Positions 10,986 to 20,990 of a stretch of DNA of 64,000 bases are shown one piece after another. A program made the translations under genes and the position numbers. The notes below the pieces were generated by a model. It was not told the DNA's origin. It did not search any database and saw only the letters and a program-made list of their open reading frames with translations. The DNA comes from Arenicellales bacterium. GTDB taxonomy: Bacteria; Pseudomonadota; Gammaproteobacteria; BMS3Bbin11. Numbering within the stretch: position 1 is the stretch's first letter; each line of letters starts with the position of its first letter. Location of the stretch: positions 25,877 to 89,876 of the forward strand of contig JARFQE010000065.1 of assembly GCA_029287915.1 (NCBI GenBank), given 5' to 3'.

Positions 10986-11972
10986 ATGCCGCAAAAAGAC
11001 CCGTCAATTAAAACAAAGCTGCCTGTAGATAAAACTGCAGTCCGCCTGCTCGAGGTAGATCAGGCTTCTAGTGGTCAGAGGATAGATAATTATCTGTTAT
11101 CGCGGCTAAAAGGTGTCCCACGCAGCATGATCTATCGATTGTTGCGTACCGGTCAGGTTAGGGTAAACAAGGGCAGAAAGAAGCCATACTACAAATTAAA
11201 TGCTGGTGATATGGTTCGTATTCCACCACTAAGCACGACTGAAAGAGAACCGTCTCTGGCAAGTTTCTCAGACAGAGAAAGACTTTCTAATAGCGTTCTA
11301 TATGAAGATAAATCACTAATTGTTCTGAATAAGCCTGCAGGTATGGCAGTGCATGGTGGTAGCGGGATCAGCTATGGTGTTATTGAGGCCTTTCGCCAGT
11401 TACGGCCAGAGTGTCGCTTTCTCGAGCTGGTGCATCGCCTGGACAGAGAAACCTCAGGTTGCCTGGTGCTGGCAAAAAAGCGCACCGCACTGGTACAAAT
11501 GCATGAAATGCTCAGGCGAGAGCATGGAAAGAGTATGGACAAGACCTACCTGGCACTGTTGCGAGGTGTCTGGCACGGAAAAAAGAAAAAAATTAACGAT
11601 CCACTTGAGGTCAATAGCCGACAATCTGGTGAGCGTTTCGTCACCGTATCCGCCAATGGCAAGCCGGCAACCAGTATTTTTATCCTGCAGAGAAATTTTC
11701 CGAAGGCGAACACTGCTCTGGTCAGTATCCGGCTACTTACTGGTCGCACACACCAGGCACGCGTGCATGCCCTGTCAATAGATCATCCAATTGCGGGTGA
11801 TGATCGATATGGCGATCGGGTGTTTAACAGACGGATGAAACTTTTTGGCTTAAAACGCCTTTTTTTGCATGCTAGCAGACTACGATTCAGGCACCCAATA
11901 GATGACAGACCGATGGATATAGAAGCACCTTTACCAGAAGAACTCGCCAGTGTGCTGGAAAAGCTTGCATGA
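10986..11972 (+). CDS. rluC: 23S rRNA pseudouridine(955/2504/2580) synthase RluC
   Basis: S4 domain plus HRLDRETSGCLVLAK catalytic motif; LLTGRTHQARVHALSIDHPIAGDDRYG; divergent from rne. Confidence 0.93.
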   Translation: MPQKDPSIKTKLPVDKTAVRLLEVDQASSGQRIDNYLLSRLKGVPRSMIYRLLRTGQVRVNKGRKKPYYKLNAGDMVRIPPLSTTEREPSLASFSDRERLSNSVLYEDKSLIVLNKPAGMAVHGGSGISYGVIEAFRQLRPECRFLELVHRLDRETSGCLVLAKKRTALVQMHEMLRREHGKSMDKTYLALLRGVWHGKKKKINDPLEVNSRQSGERFVTVSANGKPATSIFILQRNFPKANTALVSIRLLTGRTHQARVHALSIDHPIAGDDRYGDRVFNRRMKLFGLKRLFLHASRLRFRHPIDDRPMDIEAPLPEELASVLEKLA

Positions 11973-12631
11973 TGACTAACAGGAACAAGACATACGAACT
12001 TATTATTTTTGACTGGGATGGCACCTTGATGGATTCAGCAAGCAAGATTGTCAATTGCTTTAGAAAAGCCGTGGCTGATGTTGATATTGAATACCCGGGA
12101 GATAGCGCTGTTCGAAATATCATTGGACTGGGTCTAAAAGAAGCTCTTGATGTCCTGTTACCAGACCACAGTGATGAGATACGACAGCAGGTAGTCGACA
12201 GATATCGCGAACATTTCCTCTATCTTGATGAAACAGAGATGCCGTTATTCGACGGAGTAGAGGAGGGCCTGAGACACCTCTGCTCTGGTAATTACTCACT
12301 TGCCATAGCGACAGGAAAAGCCCGCATAGGGTTAGACCGGGTTCTCCAACACACAAAACTGAGAGAACTATTTGTCGCCAGCCGCTGTGCTGACGAAGCA
12401 GCCTCCAAACCACACCCTCGAATGGTTCTGGATTTACTGACTGCAACAGGGGTGCCGGCAGATAAGGCAATAGTAGTGGGGGATACAAGCTATGATATAA
12501 AAATGGCACATCGTGCAAATGCCGATGCCCTTGCTGTTTGTTATGGTGTACATCATCGGGACGACCTGCAAGCAGAACAACCGCTGGACTGTGTTGATAA
12601 TTTTGCAGCCGTATTGGACTGGTTCCTGTAA
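11969..12631 (+). CDS. HAD-IA hydrolase, phosphoglycolate phosphatase-like
   Basis: FDWDGTLMDSASKI motif; VGDTSYDIKMAHRANADALAVCYG; ATG overlaps the rluC stop. Confidence 0.88.
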   Translation: MMTNRNKTYELIIFDWDGTLMDSASKIVNCFRKAVADVDIEYPGDSAVRNIIGLGLKEALDVLLPDHSDEIRQQVVDRYREHFLYLDETEMPLFDGVEEGLRHLCSGNYSLAIATGKARIGLDRVLQHTKLRELFVASRCADEAASKPHPRMVLDLLTATGVPADKAIVVGDTSYDIKMAHRANADALAVCYGVHHRDDLQAEQPLDCVDNFAAVLDWFL

Positions 12632-12704
12632 AATGCTAAATCAGAAAGTGAATGAACATAGAGAGCCCAATTATTAATGAAGGTATTAATAGAAGGATCA
12701 AACG

Positions 12705-13082
12705 ATGAATTCTGACAGGAATAAAGAGTCTAGCGAGAGACTCGATAAAATAGTTGCCGAGGCTCATCGTAACCGAGACAAACGAGAACAGGGATACAGG
12801 GAAAAGGCATTGCAAATGTACCCCTGGATATGTGGCCGCTGCGCACGTGAATTCAGCCGCGAAAATCTGCATGAACTGACTGTTCATCACCGCAATCATG
12901 ATCATGATTACAATCCTGAAGATGGTAGCAACTGGGAACTTCTGTGCCTTTACTGCCATGATAATGAGCATTCCAGACTGCTGGATGGTGAGTATGGTGA
13001 TGTCAGTACTACAGCACAAATGGAGAAAGGGGCTACCCATAGTCCATTTGCGGGACTTTCCGATTTACTCAACAAGAAATAG
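12705..13082 (+). CDS. HNH nuclease, YajD-like
   Basis: CGRCAREF...LTVHHRNHDHDYNPEDGSNWELLCLYCHDNEHSR: CxxC...HH...N...CxxCH HNH signature. Confidence 0.85.
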   Translation: MNSDRNKESSERLDKIVAEAHRNRDKREQGYREKALQMYPWICGRCAREFSRENLHELTVHHRNHDHDYNPEDGSNWELLCLYCHDNEHSRLLDGEYGDVSTTAQMEKGATHSPFAGLSDLLNKK

Positions 13083-13175
13083 ACAACCGTTGCCGTAAGC
13101 AAGTTGCATGATTTATATTCTGAAGTAGACTCAATATAATCATAATCGGCGGGTATTAAACGGGACTCGAGGTAC

Positions 13176-13427
13176 ATGACGATGGATGAAGAAAGAAGAA
13201 CTGGAGAAATCAAACCTGTTCCGGATAACCAGCTTGAGTTCATGAACAACGATCAGATAGCCGCTTTTCGCGCTGTTGAAAGATTTGGCTGGTACATCAA
13301 ATTCATTCGACGGCCGTTATTTCAGCGGCCTGTCTGTGTATTGTCCAATCCGGATAATACGATTCTGGCTATACTGGAGGATGACGGCACCATCAATGAG
13401 AGCCCTGACATTGTGATCAGGGATTAA
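13176..13427 (+). CDS. Small uncharacterized protein (83 aa)
   Basis: ORF with GAGG-containing upstream region and compact non-low-complexity sequence; no family recognised. Confidence 0.5.
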   Translation: MTMDEERRTGEIKPVPDNQLEFMNNDQIAAFRAVERFGWYIKFIRRPLFQRPVCVLSNPDNTILAILEDDGTINESPDIVIRD

Positions 13428-13588
13428 AATACTCATACTGACTGTCATCCTGATCATTAATTCCCATCTTCCTGTTATACATAGTCGAGCTCATACTTAA
13501 GTCATATTGCTGACCGAATTATCGCTTGCTATAGCCTGCCAGTAAGCCTCTGCAACCAACGAAAAGCACTTAGGAAATATTCATATTA

Positions 13589-13602
13589 TTGACATTAGTC
13601 AA
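13589..13602 (+). promoter_or_regulatory. FNR/ANR-like palindrome TTGAC-ATTA-GTCAA
   Basis: Perfect 5-bp dyad with 4-bp spacer upstream of the 13699 CDS; a GATAAT -10-like element at 13625-13630 gives a class II spacing. Confidence 0.5.
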
Positions 13603-13698
13603 TGTAATAATATTAGAAAATACTGATAATAGGCTCCCCCGTTTGTTCCGCATCGCAGATTGCAATTGCAGTGATGTGAAACCTGCCAGGAAGTCATT

Positions 13699-14451
13699 AT
13701 GAGTGAAATTGGTTACATTGCGGCATTCTTGATTGGTCTACTTGGATCTACCCATTGTATTGGTATGTGCGGTGGCATTGTCGGTGCACTAACCCTGGGT
13801 CTGCCGGGTACTGTCCGCCAGTCAGCATGGAAACTGCTGCCTTACCTGCTGACCTATAATATGGGTCGTCTGTTGAGCTATACATTTGCAGGATTACTGA
13901 TTGGCATACTGACTGAATCAGTCGGCAACATCTTTCAAATTGGCAGCTTTCCGGTAGGTGGCTTCGTCGGCGGCATGTTCATGGTTGCGCTGGGCATTTA
14001 TATTGCAGGCTGGTGGCAGACCATGGCGCCGCTGGAACGTTTGGGCAGCCATTTGTGGCGCTTGATAGAGCCATTCGGCCGACGACTAATGCCTGTAAAA
14101 ACATTGCCCCATGCGTTTAGCCTCGGTCTGTTGTGGGGCTGGTTGCCGTGCGGGCTGGTATACAGCACCCTGGCGTGGTCTGCAACATCCGGTGACGCGA
14201 TGAAAAGTGCTTTGCTGATGTTTTCTTTCGGTGTCGGTACGCTGCCTATGCTGTTAGCGATGGGCGGCCTGGCTGAGAAGCTGCAACGTTTTACCAGAAA
14301 TAAAAAAACAAGATACCTGGCTGGCATCCTGTTGATACTGTTTGGTGCGATGATTTTAACAAAAGCTTTCAGCGGAGGTCACAATCACTCAGTGCAGCAT
14401 GACATGCCACACAATGGCCTGCAGCAGTTGCATGATCATTCTGAAATGTAG
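13699..14451 (+). CDS. Sulfite exporter TauE/SafE family protein (UreH-like/cytochrome-oxidase-associated type)
   Basis: AAFLIGLLGSTHCIGMCGGIVGALTLG motif; multiple transmembrane segments; His-rich C-terminus. Confidence 0.85.
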   Translation: MSEIGYIAAFLIGLLGSTHCIGMCGGIVGALTLGLPGTVRQSAWKLLPYLLTYNMGRLLSYTFAGLLIGILTESVGNIFQIGSFPVGGFVGGMFMVALGIYIAGWWQTMAPLERLGSHLWRLIEPFGRRLMPVKTLPHAFSLGLLWGWLPCGLVYSTLAWSATSGDAMKSALLMFSFGVGTLPMLLAMGGLAEKLQRFTRNKKTRYLAGILLILFGAMILTKAFSGGHNHSVQHDMPHNGLQQLHDHSEM

Positions 14452-14582
14452 TGCCGCTGGTTAAATCAGCTGAAGTTCTGTCGATGATGAATTGAAGCCA
14501 GGTGACTGTTCTGGGACGCGGCCATCAGGAAGCCTGGAGCCGCTGAATTAAAAGTCTGTCTACGTCCATATGTGGAGGTGCT

Positions 14583-16508
14583 TTATTCGGCCATTCCGGC
14601 TGCTCGCAAATCATTAAACAAGCGTTTCCTTAAATCTTCGTCTGCAATAACGACTATTTTCTCCCAATGTGAGATTGTTGAGCCGGGAATTAAAACCTCG
14701 AGTTCAGTTATTTGCCACTCAGCTTCATCCTGGCGTCCGAGTTGTACATAGCTGGCTGCAAGATACAGACGTGGCAGGAAAATAGCCTCATTCCGTTCGA
14801 TTGCATTCTCAAGCTGTTGAGCAGCTTTAGCATAGTCTTTGAGGGTGTAGTATGCGCGACCCAGATTATATGGATAATCATAGGTATAATATGGATTGAG
14901 TTCCATGCCTTTTTTAATCAGGCGTAGCGCATCTTCCGCCTGACCCAGATTATTATAAATCAGAGCAAGAAGTCCGTAGCCATCTGCGTAGTTTGGTGCA
15001 ACTTCTATGGCCTTTTCCAATGCCGCAATCGCATCGTCGAATTGCTTCTTTCTCATATATACATAAGCCAGTGCCCATTGTGCCTGCGGTGAGCTGGGAT
15101 CAATTGATACCGCTTTCTGGGCCAGTTTTAGCGCCCGTTCACTTGCCTCGACAGGAGAATCTGTGTACCCAAGATGGGTTTGGCGTTCCATAGTCACTGC
15201 CAGTGACCCATAGGCACGGGCAAAACCGGGATCAAGACGGATCGCTTCTCTATAGAGCCCAATAGCGTTATCCAGCCCCTCTTTAGCCATTGTCGCTGAC
15301 GCACGCTGTCCCTTCAGAAACAGGTCGTATGCCTCGAAATTGTTTGTTGAATTTTTTGCGACTTGCGTCTGCTCATCGACGCTGAGCTTAACCGACAAGG
15401 CCGTGGTGATTCTGTCGGTTATTTCATCCTGTACTGCAAACACATCCGTCAACTTACGATCAAATTTTTCTGCCCATAGATGGTGTCCACTGTGACTATC
15501 GATGAGTTGAGCAGTAATACGCACCCGGTCATCGACTTTACGGACACTGCCTTCGAGCACGTATCGAACACCGAGATCTTTGCCAATATCCTGAACTTTT
15601 GTATTGGTACCCTTATAGGTGAAAGAGGAATTACGGGCAATGACGGCCAGGTTCTTTAACTGAGAGATTTTAGTGATAATGTCCTCCGAGATACCGTCAC
15701 TGAAATATTCCTGTTCGCTGTCACCGCTCATGTTGCTAAAAGGCAGCACGGCAATCGATGGTTTATTGGGTGATGTTGCCACTATGCCTTCGCTGTTAAG
15801 AGAACTTTCTTTCTGCTGCCATGGCTGCAACCATGACAACAATGCAAGTACAGCAGTAAAAACAAGCAGAAAAACTGCGAGCAACCATTTCTGTAACTTT
15901 AATTTCCTAGCACTATTTGTCAGAGACTCTGCACTGTGAATTTGCTCTCCCGGCTTGGGCAATTCAGCCCCGGCGGCTAGTTGTACGCTGTAGACACGAA
16001 CTGGTTGTGCAATATTTTTTACCTTCTGTTCACCGAGGGATTTGAAATCCAGCGGAAGCTTATTGCCAAGTGCGTCATAAACAGTTCCTGATATACAGAT
16101 ACCGCCGGTGGGAGCCAGACCTTCCAGTCGGGCACAGATATTGACCCCGTCACCATAGATATCGTCACCATCTATAATGACATCGCTCAGGTTTATGCCC
16201 ACGCGAAACTGTATCTTTTCGGAATCGGCAACGTCTCTGTTGTGTTGTGCCATTCGTTGCTGAATTGTCACGGCACAGGCGACGGCTTCCACCACGCTGG
16301 GATACTCAACCAGTAGCCCATCTCCCATTAGCTTGACGATACGACCGTGAAATGCTTTGACAGTAGGGTAGAGCAGGTCCTGTTGAAGAATTTTCAGCCT
16401 GGCAAGAGTACCTGCTTCATCATCGCCCATCAGTCTACTATAGCCAGCCATATCCACCTGTAAAACTGCGGCGAGTTTGCGCTGTGGCTGATCTTCAGAG
16501 GATGTCAT
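14583..16508 (-). CDS. Class III adenylate/guanylate cyclase domain + TM + TolB-like/FlgO-like domain + TPR protein
   Basis: AAVLQVDMAGYSRLMGDDEAGTLARLK cyclase N-terminus; SIAVLPFSNMSGDSEQEYFSDGISEDII; C-terminal TPRs. Confidence 0.88.
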   Translation of the reverse strand: MTSSEDQPQRKLAAVLQVDMAGYSRLMGDDEAGTLARLKILQQDLLYPTVKAFHGRIVKLMGDGLLVEYPSVVEAVACAVTIQQRMAQHNRDVADSEKIQFRVGINLSDVIIDGDDIYGDGVNICARLEGLAPTGGICISGTVYDALGNKLPLDFKSLGEQKVKNIAQPVRVYSVQLAAGAELPKPGEQIHSAESLTNSARKLKLQKWLLAVFLLVFTAVLALLSWLQPWQQKESSLNSEGIVATSPNKPSIAVLPFSNMSGDSEQEYFSDGISEDIITKISQLKNLAVIARNSSFTYKGTNTKVQDIGKDLGVRYVLEGSVRKVDDRVRITAQLIDSHSGHHLWAEKFDRKLTDVFAVQDEITDRITTALSVKLSVDEQTQVAKNSTNNFEAYDLFLKGQRASATMAKEGLDNAIGLYREAIRLDPGFARAYGSLAVTMERQTHLGYTDSPVEASERALKLAQKAVSIDPSSPQAQWALAYVYMRKKQFDDAIAALEKAIEVAPNYADGYGLLALIYNNLGQAEDALRLIKKGMELNPYYTYDYPYNLGRAYYTLKDYAKAAQQLENAIERNEAIFLPRLYLAASYVQLGRQDEAEWQITELEVLIPGSTISHWEKIVVIADEDLRKRLFNDLRAAGMAE

Positions 16509-16606
16509 TGTAAAAGCCCCGGAGTGAATAAGAGTTTAACTATACATCGAATGAGCCGCGATTGGCAGGTGCAGGGTGGTGGATGATTTACTCGATGATT
16601 AACGCG

Positions 16607-17194
16607 TCAAATTATACTCACGCCGAAGTTTTCCAGCATTCGAATCAGGCGGATCAGCGGCAAGCCAATTAGTGTATTCGGATCTTCACCTTCAAAGCGT
16701 TCCAATAAGGCAATGCCCAGCCCTTCTGATTTCACGCTTCCGGCGCAATGATAGGGTTGCTCCTTGAGTAGATATGACTCCAGTTGCTGTTCAGAAAGTT
16801 TACGGAATACCACCTGAAAAGGAATGACTTCAGTTTGTGCCTCGCCGGTATCAGCGTTTACCAGAGATAAGCCGGTATACAACATGATCTCTTTACCATT
16901 GGCCTCTGTTAACTGCTGCATCGCTTTATCGTGGGTATGTGGTTTACCGACAATCCTGTCACCATGTACTGCAACCTGATCCGAGCCAATCACAAGGCTA
17001 GCTGGATTATTGGCGGCAACTGAACGGGCTTTATCAAGCGACAGGCGTGCAACCAGTTGCTGAGGTGTTTCATGCGCAAAAGGAGTCTCGTCAATGTCCG
17101 GTGCTTCAACACGAAAAGGAATTTTCAGCCGTTCCAGCAATTCGCGGCGATAGATTGAAGTGGAACCAAGAATTAATTCAGGTTCGGATCTCAT
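16607..17194 (-). CDS. maf: Maf family nucleotide pyrophosphatase (YceF-like)
   Basis: LILGSTSIYRRELLERL; VIGSDQVAVHGDRIVGKP; GSVKSEGLGIALLERFEGEDPNTLIGLPL. Confidence 0.92.
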   Translation of the reverse strand: MRSEPELILGSTSIYRRELLERLKIPFRVEAPDIDETPFAHETPQQLVARLSLDKARSVAANNPASLVIGSDQVAVHGDRIVGKPHTHDKAMQQLTEANGKEIMLYTGLSLVNADTGEAQTEVIPFQVVFRKLSEQQLESYLLKEQPYHCAGSVKSEGLGIALLERFEGEDPNTLIGLPLIRLIRMLENFGVSII

Positions 17195-17283
17195 GTTCTG
17201 TTTCTTCCTGAGTACTTATATCGTAGAGGAGTTATCATCAAAGACAGTCTATTCCCTGTCAACATTTGCGTCTACAGCAGTAC

Positions 17284-18540
17284 TTATGCTGGCCCCTGGT
17301 TATAAAAATAGCTGTTATTTTTTTTGTAATACCATTTCAGGAATATCGGCGACATTATTGTTGTTACAGCGATGACCATCACAATACCCGCATAAAGATT
17401 ATTATCCAGTATACCGGCCGCACGACCAAGCTCGGCAAAGATCAAGCCCACTTCACCCCGGGGAACCATCGCAATACCGATTGCTATGCGCTCCACAAGC
17501 GGGAGTGGCAATAGAATTGCTCCACTAAGTTTGCTGAAAATAGCAATTAGCAACATTGATAAGAAGAAAAACCAGATAAAGCTAACTGTCCAGTCAATAG
17601 CAGAAAGATCCAGCGACAGACCAACCATGACGAAGAAAATTGGTGTGAATAGCTGGATTATGGGCTGCATCTGGGACTCAATGCGAACAGCAAATTTCGG
17701 GTCATTACTTATAGCGATGCCAAAAGGCAGGAAAAAGCGTCGAGACAGGGCAAGACCAGCGGCAAACCCTCCCATTAGCTCTGGAGCACCTATGGTGTAT
17801 GCCAGCCATGCAAAAAACAGAACCAGCGAGACCATCGTAACCGGAATCATACCGGGTATTTCACTGACACCTTCAAAACGTTTGATTAGCAATGAAATAG
17901 ACTTTGCCAATACAGGTGCAACAAGAAAGAAAACGCCGATAAAAATTAATACCCGGCTGGTATTTGCCAGGTTGATTCCACCTCCTGTGGAAAATTCATA
18001 GAGCAGTGACAGCAGGACCACACCCAAAACATCATCTATGACAGCTGCGCCAAGAACGATCTGAGCTTCATGACAGGATTTTCGATTGAGGTCTCTCAGT
18101 ACCCGCACGGTTATACCTATGCTTGTGGCGGTGAGTGTTCCGCCAACAAACAACGAAACCAGCGTGGCTTGCTGGAAAATGTAAAAGCTGACTGTAAAAC
18201 CAAGCAAAAATGGCAGGAAAAACCCACTAAAAGCGACAATAACAGCCTTGCTACCGGCCTTCACAAGCTTGCTGATATCTGTATCCAGTCCCACTTCAAA
18301 CAGCAACATAATAATGCCGATCTCAGCGAGCATTCTTAGCGTGTCATCAGGAGCAATCCAGCCAAGCAGGCTAGGTCCCAGCACTACGCCTGCAAGCAGC
18401 TCACCGACTACTGGTGGAATATTTATGCGGCTGGCGATCTCGGCAAATACCCGTGCCGTTAACAGAATAATGACTATGTTGATAAAGAATGTATGTGTCG
18501 CCATTTTTCTATTATTACCAATGCTACACAGATACACCAA
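17284..18540 (-). CDS. CPA2-type cation:proton antiporter (Na+/H+ exchanger family)
   Basis: INIPPVVGELLAGVVLGPSLLGW; multiple TM; MGGFAAGLALSRRFFLP; no RCK/TrkA-N domain. Confidence 0.88.
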   Translation of the reverse strand: MVYLCSIGNNRKMATHTFFINIVIILLTARVFAEIASRINIPPVVGELLAGVVLGPSLLGWIAPDDTLRMLAEIGIIMLLFEVGLDTDISKLVKAGSKAVIVAFSGFFLPFLLGFTVSFYIFQQATLVSLFVGGTLTATSIGITVRVLRDLNRKSCHEAQIVLGAAVIDDVLGVVLLSLLYEFSTGGGINLANTSRVLIFIGVFFLVAPVLAKSISLLIKRFEGVSEIPGMIPVTMVSLVLFFAWLAYTIGAPELMGGFAAGLALSRRFFLPFGIAISNDPKFAVRIESQMQPIIQLFTPIFFVMVGLSLDLSAIDWTVSFIWFFFLSMLLIAIFSKLSGAILLPLPLVERIAIGIAMVPRGEVGLIFAELGRAAGILDNNLYAGIVMVIAVTTIMSPIFLKWYYKKNNSYFYNQGPA

Positions 18541-18727
18541 TTAAACAGCATAACTCCCTGATTCTCAGTCATTTCTGCATAAAAAAAGATGCTGTAACAG
18601 TTTGGAATTACTTTGACAGCTGCAAACTGAATCCGTATCATTGCGCGGTTTAATTTTATTAATTGGTTTGTGGTAGCTATCGGTTTTTTTGATGGTTGCT
18701 GCAGAGAGCACATACAGGGTTAATTCA

Positions 18728-18907
18728 ATGGCAGTTCAACAAAATCGTAAGACACCTTCAAAACGCGGCATGCGTCGCTCGCATGATAAACTGAGCAATC
18801 CGGCACTGACTACTGATCCAGTGACCGGCGAAACACACCGGCGCCATCATATTACTGCGGATGGGTTCTACAAAGGGCGCAAATTAGTCGACACTAACGC
18901 AGAATAA
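18728..18907 (+). CDS. rpmF: 50S ribosomal protein L32
   Basis: [53 protein letters not shown]. Confidence 0.97.
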   Translation: MAVQQNRKTPSKRGMRRSHDKLSNPALTTDPVTGETHRRHHITADGFYKGRKLVDTNAE

Positions 18908-18942
18908 TTGCCTCGGCTAACCTGGAATAGTCTAGAAAGATT

Positions 18943-19980
18943 GTGGCAATAACAATAGCCATTGATGCACATGGTGGTGATACAGGGGTGTCGGTCACTG
19001 TCCCTGCTGCACTTTCAGCACTAGCCAGCAAGCCGGACCTGTCCATTATTCTGGTAGGGCAGCAAGACGTGCTGGATTCTGAACTGGACAGACACAGCAA
19101 CAATTATTCAGACAGGCTCGAAGTTCAACATGCCTCACAGATCGTAGGCATGGAAGAATCCCCATCGACAGCATTACGAGGAAAAAAAGATTCCTCCATG
19201 CGCATCGCTATTAATCTGGTAAAGGATGGCCGTGCCAATGCCTGTGTCAGTGCCGGCAATACTGGGGCACTGATGGCGACTGCTCGCTTTGTACTGAAGA
19301 CATTGTCTGGCATTAAACGCCCTGCCATTATCACTGCCATCCCAACCATGCATGGCCATGTCCACTTGCTTGATCTTGGTGCCAATGTAGACAGTTCAGC
19401 AGAGGTGCTGCAGCAGTTTGGCATCATGGGCTCAATTCTTGTTCAGTCTACAGAAAAGATAACTGCCCCTAAAGTTGGCTTGTTAAACATCGGTCATGAA
19501 GACGTTAAAGGCAATGAAACTGTTAAAGCAGCAGGCGAATTACTAAAAAAAAGTCCCATAAACTATGTCGGCTTTGTAGAGGGTGATGATATTTTTACCT
19601 CCGACCTCGACGTCATTGCCTGTGACGGCTTTGTTGGTAATGTTTCATTGAAAACTATGGAAGGCCTGACACAAATGATTTCTTCAATATTGAAAGAAGA
19701 GTTTGGTAAAAACATCTTTACAAAAATATCAGGCCTGCTTGCAATACCTGTAATCAAAGCCTTGCGCTCACGCTTTGATAATCGTCGTTACAATGGTGCT
19801 ACCTTGCTTGGGCTCGGTGGGATAGTCATTAAGAGCCATGGTAGTGCTGATATCTATGCATATACACAGGCAATTCATGAAGCGTACCGGGAGGTCCAAT
19901 ACCAGGTCATTGACGAGATCGAAAAGGTATTAGCAAAAACGGATTTCAGCAATACAGAAAGAGAACAGGATATTGAGTAA
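18943..19980 (+). CDS. plsX: Phosphate acyltransferase PlsX
   Basis: [21 protein letters not shown]; rpmF-plsX-fabH order; GTG start. Confidence 0.96.
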   Translation: MAITIAIDAHGGDTGVSVTVPAALSALASKPDLSIILVGQQDVLDSELDRHSNNYSDRLEVQHASQIVGMEESPSTALRGKKDSSMRIAINLVKDGRANACVSAGNTGALMATARFVLKTLSGIKRPAIITAIPTMHGHVHLLDLGANVDSSAEVLQQFGIMGSILVQSTEKITAPKVGLLNIGHEDVKGNETVKAAGELLKKSPINYVGFVEGDDIFTSDLDVIACDGFVGNVSLKTMEGLTQMISSILKEEFGKNIFTKISGLLAIPVIKALRSRFDNRRYNGATLLGLGGIVIKSHGSADIYAYTQAIHEAYREVQYQVIDEIEKVLAKTDFSNTEREQDIE

Positions 19981-20956
19981 TACTGGCAAGACTTATTCCA
20001 GGATAATTGGCACAGGTAGTTATCTACCGGAGAAAGTCCTGACCAATGCAGATCTCGAGAACATGGTTGAAACCAGTGACGAATGGATTGTTTCTCGAAC
20101 TGGCATCAGCGAACGCCACATTGCTGCAGAAGGTGAAACAACCTGTGATATGGCAGTACAGGCGGCTCGTCTTGCTATGGAAAGTGCAGACATCAGCCAT
20201 TCAGAAATAGACCTTATTATCGTCGCGACTACGACGCCTGACCTGATTTTTCCTTCAACCGCCTGTCTTTTGCAGGAGCGACTTGGTATTCATGGTTGCC
20301 CGGCATTTGATGTACAGGCAGTTTGTACAGGATTTATTTATGCTTTGACGGTAGCCGATAATTTTATTCGCAGCGGAACTTCTAAACGTGCACTGGTCGT
20401 TGGTTCCGAAACCCTTTCACGTATTGTTGACTGGACGGATAGAGGCACCTGTATATTATTTGGAGATGGTGCCGGAGCCGTGGTTGTTGAAGCATCCAAT
20501 GAAACAGGAATTATTTCCAGCCACATTCACTCTGACGGGCAGTTCAAGAATCTGCTGCAGGTGCCAACAGGTGTATCAAATAATTATCAGGATGTCATAG
20601 AAGGAAATGCCTATATCGAAATGAAAGGTAATGAAGTCTTTCGAATGGCAGTGAATACCCTTGGACGTATTGTAGATGAAACACTGAGTCATAATAATCT
20701 GAAAAAATCTGATATTGACTGGCTGGTTCCTCATCAGGCAAATATACGTATTATCAATGCCACCGCGAAGAAACTTGGCATGTCGCTGGATAATGTCGTT
20801 GTTACAGTAGACAGGCACGGCAATACTTCAGCGGCTTCAGTTCCCCTGGCTTTAGATGAGGCAGTACGCGATGGGCGAATCAAAGCTGGAGAAACAGTTA
20901 TGCTTGAAGCCTTTGGTGGTGGATTCACATGGGGCGCCGTGCTGTTGAAGATGTGA
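19973..20956 (+). CDS. fabH: 3-oxoacyl-ACP synthase III
   Basis: [12 protein letters not shown] active-site Cys; [27 protein letters not shown]. Confidence 0.96.
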   Translation: MSNTGKTYSRIIGTGSYLPEKVLTNADLENMVETSDEWIVSRTGISERHIAAEGETTCDMAVQAARLAMESADISHSEIDLIIVATTTPDLIFPSTACLLQERLGIHGCPAFDVQAVCTGFIYALTVADNFIRSGTSKRALVVGSETLSRIVDWTDRGTCILFGDGAGAVVVEASNETGIISSHIHSDGQFKNLLQVPTGVSNNYQDVIEGNAYIEMKGNEVFRMAVNTLGRIVDETLSHNNLKKSDIDWLVPHQANIRIINATAKKLGMSLDNVVVTVDRHGNTSAASVPLALDEAVRDGRIKAGETVMLEAFGGGFTWGAVLLKM

Positions 20957-20990
20957 GCAGGCAAAGATAGTAGATTACAGATTAAAACTT

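Noticed and set aside
12120-12518. 132-aa minus-strand ORF inside the HAD phosphatase gene
   Set aside because: Shadow ORF of a conserved gene; Leu/Pro-rich without motifs.
17486-18001. 171-aa plus-strand ORF over the CPA2 antiporter
   Set aside because: Antisense shadow of a hydrophobic membrane protein gene; the antiporter frame has clear family motifs.
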